From an uncultured Myxococcales bacterium (GTDB taxonomy: Bacteria > Myxococcota_A > UBA9042): a stretch of 64,000 nucleotides of DNA. The translations under genes and the position numbers were made by a program. Shown here piece after piece: positions 1 to 8,253 of this stretch; position 1 is the first letter of the stretch; the number at the start of each line of letters is the position of its first letter. The notes under the pieces are model-generated. The model was given only the letters and a program-made list of their open reading frames with translations, did no database searches and was not told the DNA's origin. The stretch spans positions 1 to 64,000 of the forward strand of contig CAIYBN010000103.1 of NCBI GenBank assembly GCA_903924465.1, written 5' to 3'.

Positions 1-126
1 CGCCGGATGAATCGCGATCACGACCGGCTGCTTTCCGTGTCCGCGACGTGGATTTGGCTCATCGAAGCGCGTATGCTGCTGGCGAAATTGACGTTTTCAG
101 ACGTTCCGGCGAGCGAAACCGTTTAG
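1..126 (+). CDS. 3' end of an unidentified gene, cut by the window edge
   Basis: The first plus-strand frame is open from the window edge to a TAG at 124-126. It gives about 41 residues ending in SDVPASETV. The codons end mostly in G or C, as in the neighbours. The third frame is also open to 143, but its third positions are poor in GC, so I prefer the first frame. The fragment is too short to assign a family. Its stop lies 17 bases from the stop of the minus-strand Mpo1-like gene, which would make the pair convergent. Confidence 0.35.
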   Translation, partial: RRMNRDHDRLLSVSATWIWLIEARMLLAKLTFSDVPASETV

Positions 127-143
127 ACGTAAACACCCTCTAA

Positions 144-668
144 CTACGCGGTCACGACTTCCGCCGTCACGGGCATGAAGCGCTTGCGAATCACTTTGGC
201 GAGCTGCTGGGCGTCCCACACCGGACCGGCGACGAACGCCAGCGGATCTTCGGCAAACGCCGGCGCATTCTTCTCGTAGTTCACATGGCCGACGATGTTC
301 ATCGCCCAACCGCCGGCGAACGCGGTCGCGGACAGGAACCACGGCGGCGAATAGCGCGGCGAGAACAGCAGCCCCATCGCACCACCGACAATCAGTGGAA
401 TTCCCACCATGTGCAACACGCGGTTGGTCGGATTCCGGTGCGTCTGCTCGTAGAACGACGTCGCGGCGTCCCAGCGCTGCTGGAACGTGCCGTTGAATTC
501 CGGGTGTCGGACCCGCCACTTCTTCTCGAGCCCGGAAGCACTGCGGCTCAACATCACAATCGCCGTGAACTTCTGGCCCGACAAAAGCGCCGCGCCGCCG
601 GCCACAGCCATCGCCTGGTCGCGCTTCTCCTCGGGAACAAAGGCAACAAACTTCTTCAACATGCCCAT
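144..668 (-). CDS. Mpo1/YGL010w-like (DUF962) membrane protein
   Basis: This 174-residue protein resembles the DUF962 family, whose yeast member Mpo1 is an iron-dependent dioxygenase acting in alpha-oxidation of 2-hydroxy fatty acids. Visible family features are THRNPTNRVLHMVGIPL near residue 85, with conserved His and Asn, then two hydrophobic segments, then GHVNYEKNAPAF, where His, Glu and Pro are conserved. The start at 668 is chosen because GGAGG lies about eight bases upstream; a longer frame to 1037 runs antisense through the next gene. It is divergent from the GH92 gene. The bacterial substrate is unknown. Confidence 0.75.
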   Translation of the reverse strand: MGMLKKFVAFVPEEKRDQAMAVAGGAALLSGQKFTAIVMLSRSASGLEKKWRVRHPEFNGTFQQRWDAATSFYEQTHRNPTNRVLHMVGIPLIVGGAMGLLFSPRYSPPWFLSATAFAGGWAMNIVGHVNYEKNAPAFAEDPLAFVAGPVWDAQQLAKVIRKRFMPVTAEVVTA

Positions 669-748
669 GGTCGTTTCCTCCAAGTACCGAGCAAGATAGC
701 ACGCAGGCTGGGGGCGCTCAATCCACACTGCCCGGCAAGTCGTCGCGC

Positions 749-776
749 TTGTCGCCACCGCCAGACACGCTACCAT
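749..776 (+). promoter_or_regulatory. candidate sigma70-type promoter for the GH92 gene
   Basis: TTGTCG (749-754) and TACCAT (771-776) are separated by 16 bases and lie 34 bases before the GH92 start, in the 142-base divergent gap. The boxes are only moderate matches to the consensus. Confidence 0.35.
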
Positions 777-810
777 CTGCCGCGGCGGTTCAACGCCCTG
801 CAGGCAGGCC

Positions 811-3144
811 ATGCGCAAGTTGTCGATTTTGAGTCTTATTTTCTGTGCCGCATGCGGCACGAAATCGGTCGCGACTGTCGAGAGCGACGCTGCCGATGAC
901 GTTTCCAGTGCCGACACCAACGGCTCGGATGGCGAACTCGCTGCGGATGCTGGCGGCGAAGTGACCGTTGCGACGGACGACGCGCCGCTCGCCCACGCGG
1001 TCAATCCGATGATCGGCACGAGCTTTGGCGGCGGCAACGTCGGTTCCAGCTATCCCGCCGCGACCAGGCCGTGGGGCTTGTGCAAAGTCGGCCCGGACAC
1101 GCAGAACGACGGCGGCGCCAATGGCACGCTCCACTGCAGTGGCTACCAGTACATGGACCCGTACATCTTCGGCTTTTCGCACAACCGCCTGGAAGGCACC
1201 GGCGCGCCGGACTACGGCAACCTCGCCGTCATGCCATTCGCGACGCTCGACGCCAGTTCCACGAGCCGCATGGGCCGCAATTCCACGTACAGCCACGACA
1301 CGGAGCACGCGGAGGCGGGCTACTACGCCGTAACCATCGACAAGCCCCACGTGCGCGCGGAGATGACTGCGACCACGCGTTGCGCGCACCACCGCTACAC
1401 CTTCCAGGACGCGACCGCGACGGGCGGCGTGCTCATCGATTTGGCGACGTCGATCGCCAAGGGCTACACGGGCGCAGGCCAGGTGCAACTGGACGCGAAG
1501 ACGCAAAGCGTCCGCGGGCATATCCAGAACATCGGCGATTTCTCGGGGCGATACAATGGCTTCCCCGTGTTCTTTGAAGCGCGCTTTGACCGGCCATGGC
1601 AGGAGGCCGGCACGTGGAATGACGGCGTAATTCAGCCCGGCATGGACGCGACGAGCACGGTCACGGTGCCGTCCAACATCGGCGCGTGGGCGAAATTTGC
1701 GAATCTGGCGACCAAGCCGGTGGAATTACAGCTCTGTCTGTCGTACGTCGATGGCAAAGGCGCCCAACAGGCCCTGGCGGCAGAAATGCCGAAATTCGAC
1801 TTTGACGGCACGCGAAAAGCGGCATTGCTGGACTGGCAAAAGTCGCTGGGCGTGATTGAAATCGATGCGCCGACGGCGGATGAGCGGACGATTTTCTATA
1901 GCGCGCTGTACCGCGTGATGCAGATGCCGACGATTTGGAGCGACGTGGACGGGCGCTACCGCGGCTTTGACAACCAAATTCATCAAGCGGACGGCTGGAA
2001 TTACGTGACAGACCTGTCGCTCTGGGACACCTTTCGCACCGAAAACCCGCTGATCCTGCTGCTCTGGCCGACGATGGCGCGCGACACGCTGCGGTCCATT
2101 GCCGCGCAAACGGCGCAGGGCAAGCACCCGCCACAATGGTCGATGGGCATGGGCGATACCGGCAGCATGATCGGCTATCATTCCGCATCGTTGGCCGCGG
2201 ACGCGATCGTCAAGGGGGTGACCGATTTTGACGCGCAAACGCTGTATGACGGGCTGTTGGCGCAGACCGCGACGGAGACGACGAACTTTGAATGTCTGCA
2301 CGACTACATGGCATTTGGCTACTGCACGCGGGAGTCAGGCAGCGGATCCGTGTCGGAAACGCTGGAATATGCTTACGAAGATGCCAACCTGGCGACGATC
2401 GCGACGTACCTGAAGCACCCGGACGAAGCCACGATGTTCCAGCAGCGCAGCTTGAGTTACAAAAAATTGTGGGACACCAAGACGCAGTTCTTCCGCGCCC
2501 GGCACAAGGCCGATGGCACGTTCACCGAGCCCTTTGTCGCTGAAAATTGGTCATTTTCCAACGACGAGTACGTCGAAGGCAGCGCGTGGCAGTGGAACTT
2601 CTTCGCGCCGCATGACACAGCGGGCCTGCGCGGGCTGTACCCGGACGACGCGGCGTTCGTGACGAAGCTCAACCAGTTCTTTCAACTTGCGCAGGATAAC
2701 TTCAGCTTTTACTTGCCCAATGGCTACTATTTCCAGGGCAATGAGCCGGATATCCTGTCCAGCACGCTGTTTTCCGACGCGGGCCGGCCGGACTTGTCGG
2801 ACAAGTGGACGCGGTGGATCGCCGACGTCTGTTACACCAATGTGCCGGACGGTCTGGTCGGCAATGACGATGCCGGCACGCTGTCGGCTTGGTACGTCTT
2901 TGCCGCGGTGGGCTTGATGCCGCGGCCAGGGCTGCCGGGTTACGACGTGGTCGCGCCGCGTTATGACCATGCGACGGTGCACTTGCCAGACGGCGACGTC
3001 ACGGTGACCGCACCGGGCGCATACGCGAAGAAGCTTTCAGGGACCGTGTCCTGGAATGGCGGCGAATTGAAGAAGCGCTGGCTGGACCATGGCGCAATGG
3101 CCACCGGTGGCGCGTTCTCGTGGGCCACAGCGGTCAAGCAGTAA
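811..3144 (+). CDS. GH92 family exo-alpha-mannosidase lipoprotein
   Basis: The 777-residue product belongs to glycoside hydrolase family 92, calcium-dependent inverting exo-alpha-mannosidases that trim mannose from N-glycans and yeast-type mannans. A short signal peptide ends in FCAAC, with Cys15 as the likely lipidated residue, and an Asp-rich linker of about 45 residues follows. Family motifs occur in order: NPMIGTSFGG near 65, GFSHNRLEGTG at 121, WSMGMGDTGSMIGYHS near 445, GNEPDILSS at 643 and GNDDAGTLSAWYVF near 684. The length is typical once the linker is discounted. It is probably surface-anchored and used for scavenging glycans. It is convergent with the Asp-rich lipoprotein pair downstream. 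Confidence 0.93.
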   Translation: MRKLSILSLIFCAACGTKSVATVESDAADDVSSADTNGSDGELAADAGGEVTVATDDAPLAHAVNPMIGTSFGGGNVGSSYPAATRPWGLCKVGPDTQNDGGANGTLHCSGYQYMDPYIFGFSHNRLEGTGAPDYGNLAVMPFATLDASSTSRMGRNSTYSHDTEHAEAGYYAVTIDKPHVRAEMTATTRCAHHRYTFQDATATGGVLIDLATSIAKGYTGAGQVQLDAKTQSVRGHIQNIGDFSGRYNGFPVFFEARFDRPWQEAGTWNDGVIQPGMDATSTVTVPSNIGAWAKFANLATKPVELQLCLSYVDGKGAQQALAAEMPKFDFDGTRKAALLDWQKSLGVIEIDAPTADERTIFYSALYRVMQMPTIWSDVDGRYRGFDNQIHQADGWNYVTDLSLWDTFRTENPLILLLWPTMARDTLRSIAAQTAQGKHPPQWSMGMGDTGSMIGYHSASLAADAIVKGVTDFDAQTLYDGLLAQTATETTNFECLHDYMAFGYCTRESGSGSVSETLEYAYEDANLATIATYLKHPDEATMFQQRSLSYKKLWDTKTQFFRARHKADGTFTEPFVAENWSFSNDEYVEGSAWQWNFFAPHDTAGLRGLYPDDAAFVTKLNQFFQLAQDNFSFYLPNGYYFQGNEPDILSSTLFSDAGRPDLSDKWTRWIADVCYTNVPDGLVGNDDAGTLSAWYVFAAVGLMPRPGLPGYDVVAPRYDHATVHLPDGDVTVTAPGAYAKKLSGTVSWNGGELKKRWLDHGAMATGGAFSWATAVKQ

Positions 3145-3232
3145 TGAGGACCCGTGTGAAAACAACCCGATCGACAGATGTCGGCGCGAGTCGGCCTGAG
3201 CCGCGAGCTTGCCGACCCAGCCAGCAAGCCAT

Positions 3233-3322
3233 GCCCGTGCAATTCATGGGTCGCCCAACGGCCGCGCGGTGACACCGCGAGCAGCGGAATTCGACACATC
3301 GCTGACTTGCTCTTGCACGGGC
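3233..3322. repeat. 10-bp inverted repeat in a convergent gap
   Basis: GCCCGTGCAA (3233-3242) and its exact complement TTGCACGGGC (3313-3322) lie 70 bases apart between two convergent genes. A second, weaker dyad sits just upstream (GTCGGC at 3180-3185 with GCCGAC at 3211-3216). They may form a transcription terminator structure, but there is no T tract. Confidence 0.35.
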
Positions 3323-3324
3323 CT

Positions 3325-4320
3325 CTAGGGCGTTCCCGTCATGCACGCGCCGTTGACACAAGCCAGCGGCACCGCGTTGGTCGTCAACGTCTTGCCGTCC
3401 TCCAGCGTCGTCGGCTTGGGCATGCAATCGCACACCGCAATGCTCATCGCGCACTTCTGCTCTTCCGCGTCGAAGCCCTTCTTGGCGAACTTGGCAATGC
3501 CAACGAACTCCTGCGAGCCACAGCAGTCGAGCGTTTCCATCGAGAAATCGCAATCAGCGACGCTTGTGCAACTCTTGACCGGCTTGGGCTCCTGCAAGCC
3601 CTGCGGCGTGCAGGTCGGCTTGGCGTTCAACACGTGCGTGCGGCACAAGCCGGCGTCGCAAGTGGCGGCAAAGTCGCTGTAGGTGAATGAGCTGTAGCCG
3701 TCCTCCGCCTCGGTCATGAATTGCGCGCAGCCACAGGCGGGGTATTGCCCCGCGCAGATGGATTCATCGTACTGGAATGCGGTCTTGGCGCTCTTGTTCA
3801 AGCCGAACGCGATGTGGGTGCCGCAGCAGTTGATTTGATGGAACGCGGCGAAGCAGTCGCTGTCCACTTTGCAGTCTTTCGCCCAAGCCTCAAAGTTCGG
3901 GAACGTGTTGGATGAAGTGCCGCTGCAACTCACGCCGATATCGATGGTCGCGATGTCCGGTGCGGCGTCTGGAGCTGTGTCCTGCACGATGTCCGGCTGC
4001 TGGATATCCGGCCCTTCGCCTTGGCATTGCAGGCCGTTGCCCATGTTCATGCACTGGTACGGCGGGCAACAGGTGTCGCCCATCTTGCACGCCGTGAACA
4101 GCGGCAGACACTGGCCGGAATCCGCGAGTGCGTCCGTCCCCGCCGTGTCGTCGATCGCGTCCGTTCCCGCGACATCGACCAGGTCACTTGCCGTCGCATC
4201 CGTGCCCGCGATGTCGGCTGTCGCAGTTCCATCCACATCCGTGTCCACCGGCGCCCCGCCGGTCGTGGTCCCACAGGCCGAAAGCAGCACGCCCAAGGAC
4301 AAAACGCTCCGCTTCCACAT
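3325..4320 (-). CDS. Cys-rich lipoprotein with two DCCG-type repeat domains
   Basis: The 331-residue lipoprotein has the lipobox LLSAC (Cys16) followed by an Asp/Thr/Ala-rich linker with repeated AGTDA units. A small cystine-rich module (residues about 70-100, with TCCPPYQC) is followed by two related domains of about 90 residues. Each has Asp-Cys, then CCG, then a CxC pair, a central EDG, and a terminal Cys-x3-Cys. The function is not recognised. The start is set at MWKRSV because GGAGG lies six bases upstream; the longer frame upstream reads into the previous gene. It is 14 bases downstream of another Asp-rich lipoprotein and probably cotranscribed with it. Confidence 0.8.
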   Translation of the reverse strand: MWKRSVLSLGVLLSACGTTTGGAPVDTDVDGTATADIAGTDATASDLVDVAGTDAIDDTAGTDALADSGQCLPLFTACKMGDTCCPPYQCMNMGNGLQCQGEGPDIQQPDIVQDTAPDAAPDIATIDIGVSCSGTSSNTFPNFEAWAKDCKVDSDCFAAFHQINCCGTHIAFGLNKSAKTAFQYDESICAGQYPACGCAQFMTEAEDGYSSFTYSDFAATCDAGLCRTHVLNAKPTCTPQGLQEPKPVKSCTSVADCDFSMETLDCCGSQEFVGIAKFAKKGFDAEEQKCAMSIAVCDCMPKPTTLEDGKTLTTNAVPLACVNGACMTGTP

Positions 4321-4334
4321 TGCAGACCTCCACT

Positions 4335-5456
4335 TCAGGGCGTTCCTGCCGTCGGCGCGCACGAGGAAACGCCCGCACCGGTGACAGTATAGCCGATATT
4401 GCTCAGCACCTTGGTCGCCACGCCGGTGGTCGGGTCCAATTTCCACACGTTGGTCGAGGTGTCCATGATGCTCTGGAAGAACAAGTAGAAATTACCGCCC
4501 CATTGGGCAAAGGCCCACGCTTGGGTGTTGTTGAACACGCTGGACGGCAAAGGCCAGCTCTGACCGGTCGTCGTGCCGTTGGTCTTGTCGATCTGCCGGA
4601 CGCTGGGCGGCGACGAGTCCGGGAAAAAGCCGAACAATTCGCCCTTGCCATTGCCGGTCAGATCCGCGCCGCCGGCGATGTCGATGGTCGCGACTTTGCT
4701 CACGGCCATGCCGGGGAACGCGATCGTACCGAGGCCGTTCTTGATCGTCTGGAAGTTCGACGCGCCGGCGCCTGCGATGTACAGCGTTTCATCCGTGCTG
4801 CCATTGGTGTTCGACGAGAAGCCCATGCCGAACAGCTCGAATCCCGCGGAATTGGGCTGGTAGCTGGTGGTCTGGCACGATGCATCCAGCGTGCTGACCT
4901 TGAACACGCCCATGCCGGTCGTGGTGAACGTGCCGCCCTGGTAGAGCACCCACGCGTTGGCGCTGCGATCGACGGACATGGAAAACGGCGTGCCGCTCAC
5001 CGGGCAATTCAGCGTGCCGATGAGCTTGAACGTCAGCGTGTCGGGCGTGAAGCTCAGCAGCTTGTTCTGCTCGGTGACGACGTAGACGATCTTGGCGCGC
5101 TCGTTGCAGCCCGAGTTCAGCGGACCGGTGTCGTTGACCGTGGCGTCGCCGTCGGGATCGTCGAAAAATCCGTCGAGATCGCCGAGGTCGTCGCCGATGA
5201 CTGCATCGTCGACCGTTGCCGCGCCATCGTCCGTCGCGCCATCAGCGCCCAGTTGGCCGTCGGCCGCGCTCACCGTGTCGCCCGTTGCGTCTTCACCTTT
5301 CACGTCCGGATTGGCCGCGCCCAAACAGCCGTCCGCGGTCTTGGCATCGCAGCCTTTCGCGTCGGCTGCATAGTAAATGCCTCCGCCGCCGCCGTTTGTC
5401 GTGTTGCTGCAGGCGATCGTGAAGCTCAAGAGGGCAAAGAGGACAAGACGTGACAT
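4335..5456 (-). CDS. secreted lipoprotein, predicted beta-propeller
   Basis: The 373-residue protein starts with a signal ending in FTIAC (Cys16), then a Gly run and an Asp-rich linker to about residue 90. The remainder reads as repeated short beta-strand units (IVYVVTEQNKLLSF, NAWVLYQGG, NFYLFFQS, NVWKLDPTTG), typical of a propeller that reads like a log of a measured quantity. No enzyme signature is seen. A single Cys pair occurs near the end. It is the first gene of a two-gene unit with the DCCG-repeat lipoprotein (14-base gap) and is divergent from the DRE-TIM metallolyase. Surface binding or a structural role is only a guess. Confidence 0.75.
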   Translation of the reverse strand: MSRLVLFALLSFTIACSNTTNGGGGGIYYAADAKGCDAKTADGCLGAANPDVKGEDATGDTVSAADGQLGADGATDDGAATVDDAVIGDDLGDLDGFFDDPDGDATVNDTGPLNSGCNERAKIVYVVTEQNKLLSFTPDTLTFKLIGTLNCPVSGTPFSMSVDRSANAWVLYQGGTFTTTGMGVFKVSTLDASCQTTSYQPNSAGFELFGMGFSSNTNGSTDETLYIAGAGASNFQTIKNGLGTIAFPGMAVSKVATIDIAGGADLTGNGKGELFGFFPDSSPPSVRQIDKTNGTTTGQSWPLPSSVFNNTQAWAFAQWGGNFYLFFQSIMDTSTNVWKLDPTTGVATKVLSNIGYTVTGAGVSSCAPTAGTP

Positions 5457-5549
5457 GGCAACTCCGCAAACGTTTGAACCCCACGATACGCTTCACCGGC
5501 GTCCCGCACAACGTAGCGCGCCGGGCAAAAAGCTGTGGTAGGATCCGAC

Positions 5550-5565
5550 TTGGCAGCAATGCCAA
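5550..5565 (+). promoter_or_regulatory. GNRA-capped hairpin just before a ribosome binding site
   Basis: TTGGCA-GCAA-TGCCAA is a perfect 6-bp stem closed by a GCAA tetraloop of the GNRA class. It ends one or two bases before the Shine-Dalgarno GGGGG at 5566-5571 of the metallolyase. As RNA it would stack next to the ribosome site. As DNA it is a 16-bp dyad that could be an operator. Confidence 0.45.
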
Positions 5566-5577
5566 AGGGGGCTGGCC

Positions 5578-6852
5578 ATGGCAGCGCGCGAGAACGATAT
5601 CATTTACGACTGGAACGAGGTCAAGCGGCATGCGCCGCCGATCCACCACAAGTTCAAGCTGGTTGACGAGACCTTGCGCGATGGCATCCAGTCGCCCTCG
5701 ATTACCAATCCGCATGTCGACGCCAAGCTGGAAATCCTGCACTGCATGGAAGCGCTGGGCATTGAAGTGGCCGACATCGGTCTGCCGGGCGCGGGTGCGC
5801 AAGCGGTCGCGGATGTGACGCGGCTGATCGAGGAAATCCGCGATCACAAGATGAAGATCGAGCCGAATTGCGCGGCGCGCACGCACCAGGCGGACGTGCA
5901 GGCGGTCGTTGATATTTCGCAGAAAACCGGCGTGCCGATTGAGGTTTGCGGCTTTCTGGGCAGTTCGCCGGTGCGGCAGCTGGTGGAGAACTGGGACGTG
6001 CCGCACATGACCAAGATGGTCACGGATGCGACGGATCTGGCGGTGAAAAATGGCTGCCCGTTCTCGTTTGTCACGGAAGACACGATTCGCTCGCATCCGG
6101 ATACGCTGCGCACGTTGTTCAAGGCGGCGATTGACCACGGCGCGACGCGGCTAATCCTGTGCGATACGGTCGGCCATGCGACGCCGGACGGCTTGTACAA
6201 TCTCCTTGAATTCACGAGGAAAGTCATCGACGAAACTGGCGCCAAGATCGAGCTGGACTGGCACGGTCACAATGATCGCGGACTGGCGCTGACGCTGTGC
6301 CTGTCGGCGCTGGAATTCGGCATCGATCGCGTCCACGGCACGTGCCTGGGCGTGGGCGAGCGCGTCGGCAATGCCAGCATCGACCAGACGTTGCTGAATC
6401 TGAACTTGTTGGGCGTCATCAACCGCGATTTGCGGGCCCTGCGCCGGTACGTCGACACAGTCAGCAAGTACTATGGCGTTGAAATTCCCTACAACTATCC
6501 AGCATTTGGCCACGACGCCTTTCGGACCGCCACGGGTGTTCATGCCGCAGCCATCGCCAAGGCGCTGATGATGGGACGCCGCGATCTGGCGGACCGTGTC
6601 TATTCATCGGTCGCAGCGAGCGAAGTGGGCTGCAAACAGCTCGTGGAAATCGGCTTTTACAGCGGCAAGGCCAACGTCCAGGTGTGGCTCATCGAGCACG
6701 AACTGGAAGTGACGGAGCCGCGTGTGCAAGCGGTGCTGGCGCGAGCCAAGCTGAGCACGGCGACGCTGACGGACGCCGAGATCCTGCAGACGCTCGCGGA
6801 AGCGGGCCTGCTCGATGCGCCACGGCACGCTTCGCAGCCGACGGCGATTTGA
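5578..6852 (+). CDS. DRE-TIM metallolyase, 2-isopropylmalate/homocitrate synthase type
   Basis: The 424-residue protein has the HMGL-like TIM barrel used by isopropylmalate, homocitrate and citramalate synthases, which condense acetyl-CoA with a 2-oxo acid. Seen in order are VDETLRDG near residue 30 (catalytic Arg and metal Asp), LCDTVGHATPDG near 190, the HxH metal motif in WHGHNDRG near 225, and GTCLGVGERVGNAS near 258. There is no LeuA regulatory domain at the C terminus, and the length suits a domain-only enzyme. The substrate cannot be read from sequence. The next gene starts seven bases downstream, so they are probably cotranscribed, although no leucine or lysine pathway genes are adjacent. 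Confidence 0.85.
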   Translation: MAARENDIIYDWNEVKRHAPPIHHKFKLVDETLRDGIQSPSITNPHVDAKLEILHCMEALGIEVADIGLPGAGAQAVADVTRLIEEIRDHKMKIEPNCAARTHQADVQAVVDISQKTGVPIEVCGFLGSSPVRQLVENWDVPHMTKMVTDATDLAVKNGCPFSFVTEDTIRSHPDTLRTLFKAAIDHGATRLILCDTVGHATPDGLYNLLEFTRKVIDETGAKIELDWHGHNDRGLALTLCLSALEFGIDRVHGTCLGVGERVGNASIDQTLLNLNLLGVINRDLRALRRYVDTVSKYYGVEIPYNYPAFGHDAFRTATGVHAAAIAKALMMGRRDLADRVYSSVAASEVGCKQLVEIGFYSGKANVQVWLIEHELEVTEPRVQAVLARAKLSTATLTDAEILQTLAEAGLLDAPRHASQPTAI

Positions 6853-6858
6853 CCGCAG

Positions 6859-8253
6859 ATGACAACCACCGGCGATTTGCCCATTTTGGTCATCGGCTTG
6901 GATCCCGTCGGTCAAGCCATCGTCCACCGCCTGCACGCGCTGCGCGTGCCCGTTCGCGTTGCGCTGACGCCAGCCGATCGCCTGCGCCACGGGGCGATGC
7001 TGGAAGCGCTCGGCGTGGATACGCTGGAGGTCGGTGAAGTCTGGCAGAACGACTTTGCCAAGCTGGAACTCTCGCGTCACGGCGCGGTTGTGCTGGCCGG
7101 CGATGACGATGCGGAGAACGTCGATGCGTGCCTCGTGGCCCGCCGCTGCTGCGGTGAAGTGCCGATTGCCGTTCGCGTTTCTGACCAAACGCTCGTGCGC
7201 TTCCTGCGCATGACGGTGCCGCACGTGGACGCCTACTCCATGGGTTCGACGACGGCACCCGTGGCGGCCGAGCTCGCCATGCAGTTCCTCGCGAAACGGT
7301 CGCCGACGAGCCCCGATCGCGTGCTGCCCCATCACGCACGACCGCCCTTCATTTCCCGCGCCAGCCAGCTGCTGCTTGGCGTATTGACGGTGTGTGCGTT
7401 GCTCGTACCGATCGTCGCCGCGGCCTACGTGCGGTTCTTGCAGCTGCCTTTCCTGCGCGCGTTCGTGCTGGCGTGGCGCAACCTGCTGGCGAGCGGACTG
7501 GAGGACACCGTGCTGGGCCATGGGCCGCCCGCGCTGCGTGCCGCGTCGCTGGTGCTGTCGATCGCCGGCCGGGTGATCCTCGCGTGCGTGACAGGCCTTG
7601 TCGTGGACTGGCTGATCACCCGACGGTTTGCGCCGCTGCTGGCGAGCATGCCGGTCCGCCTGCGCGATCACGTGGTGGTCTTTGGCGCCGGCAACGTCGG
7701 AGCACGCGTCGCAGAATTGCTGCACAAGCGCAAAATCGCGGTCGCCGTGGTCGAATCCTCCGGGCAATTGCGCAACGTCCAACGCCTGCGTTCGCGCGGC
7801 ATTCCGGTCGTGGTTGGCGATGCGACGGTCGATGAGACACTGGAGTTGTGCAACGCTTGGCATGCGGGGCTCTGTCTGGCGCTGACCAACTCCGACGCGG
7901 TGAACCTCCACGTCGGCCTGCAATTGTCGGACAAGAAAATCGGTGTGCCGGTCATCGTGCGCCTGCTCTCGCCGGAATTGAGCGCGTTGGTGACCGATCA
8001 ATCGGCGATGACGCCGGTTTCGCCCGTCGCGGAAACGGCGAACCATGTCTGTCGCACGGTCGCGCACATGCGCTCAGACCGGTTGAAACACCGGGATCAG
8101 GCTGTGCAATTGGCCGAGCCGGTGCGCAATACCGGCCGCTACGCGGGTGCAGAATTCGAGCCCGCGCCGATTGGCTCCGAACCCACCGCCGCGGAGTCAA
8201 CGCAAACGGCCGAGCAAGCTGGCGAGAAAACAGATGCTGAAACGAGGACTTGA
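6859..8253 (+). CDS. RCK-TM-RCK protein (two TrkA-N domains around two helices)
   Basis: The 464-residue protein contains two NAD-binding RCK/TrkA-N folds. The first starts at residue 9 (VIGLDPVG) and the second at 272 (VVVFGAGNVG). Between them are two hydrophobic helices (about 170-192 and 228-253), as in a two-helix ion channel. The segment between the helices has no GYGD-like selectivity filter. The order RCK-TM-TM-RCK also differs from MthK-type channels, where the pore precedes the RCK domains. The tail after 430 is acidic, Thr/Ala-rich and probably disordered. A role in cation flux or nucleotide sensing is an inference. The end overlaps the next gene by 20 bases. Confidence 0.8.
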   Translation: MTTTGDLPILVIGLDPVGQAIVHRLHALRVPVRVALTPADRLRHGAMLEALGVDTLEVGEVWQNDFAKLELSRHGAVVLAGDDDAENVDACLVARRCCGEVPIAVRVSDQTLVRFLRMTVPHVDAYSMGSTTAPVAAELAMQFLAKRSPTSPDRVLPHHARPPFISRASQLLLGVLTVCALLVPIVAAAYVRFLQLPFLRAFVLAWRNLLASGLEDTVLGHGPPALRAASLVLSIAGRVILACVTGLVVDWLITRRFAPLLASMPVRLRDHVVVFGAGNVGARVAELLHKRKIAVAVVESSGQLRNVQRLRSRGIPVVVGDATVDETLELCNAWHAGLCLALTNSDAVNLHVGLQLSDKKIGVPVIVRLLSPELSALVTDQSAMTPVSPVAETANHVCRTVAHMRSDRLKHRDQAVQLAEPVRNTGRYAGAEFEPAPIGSEPTAAESTQTAEQAGEKTDAETRT

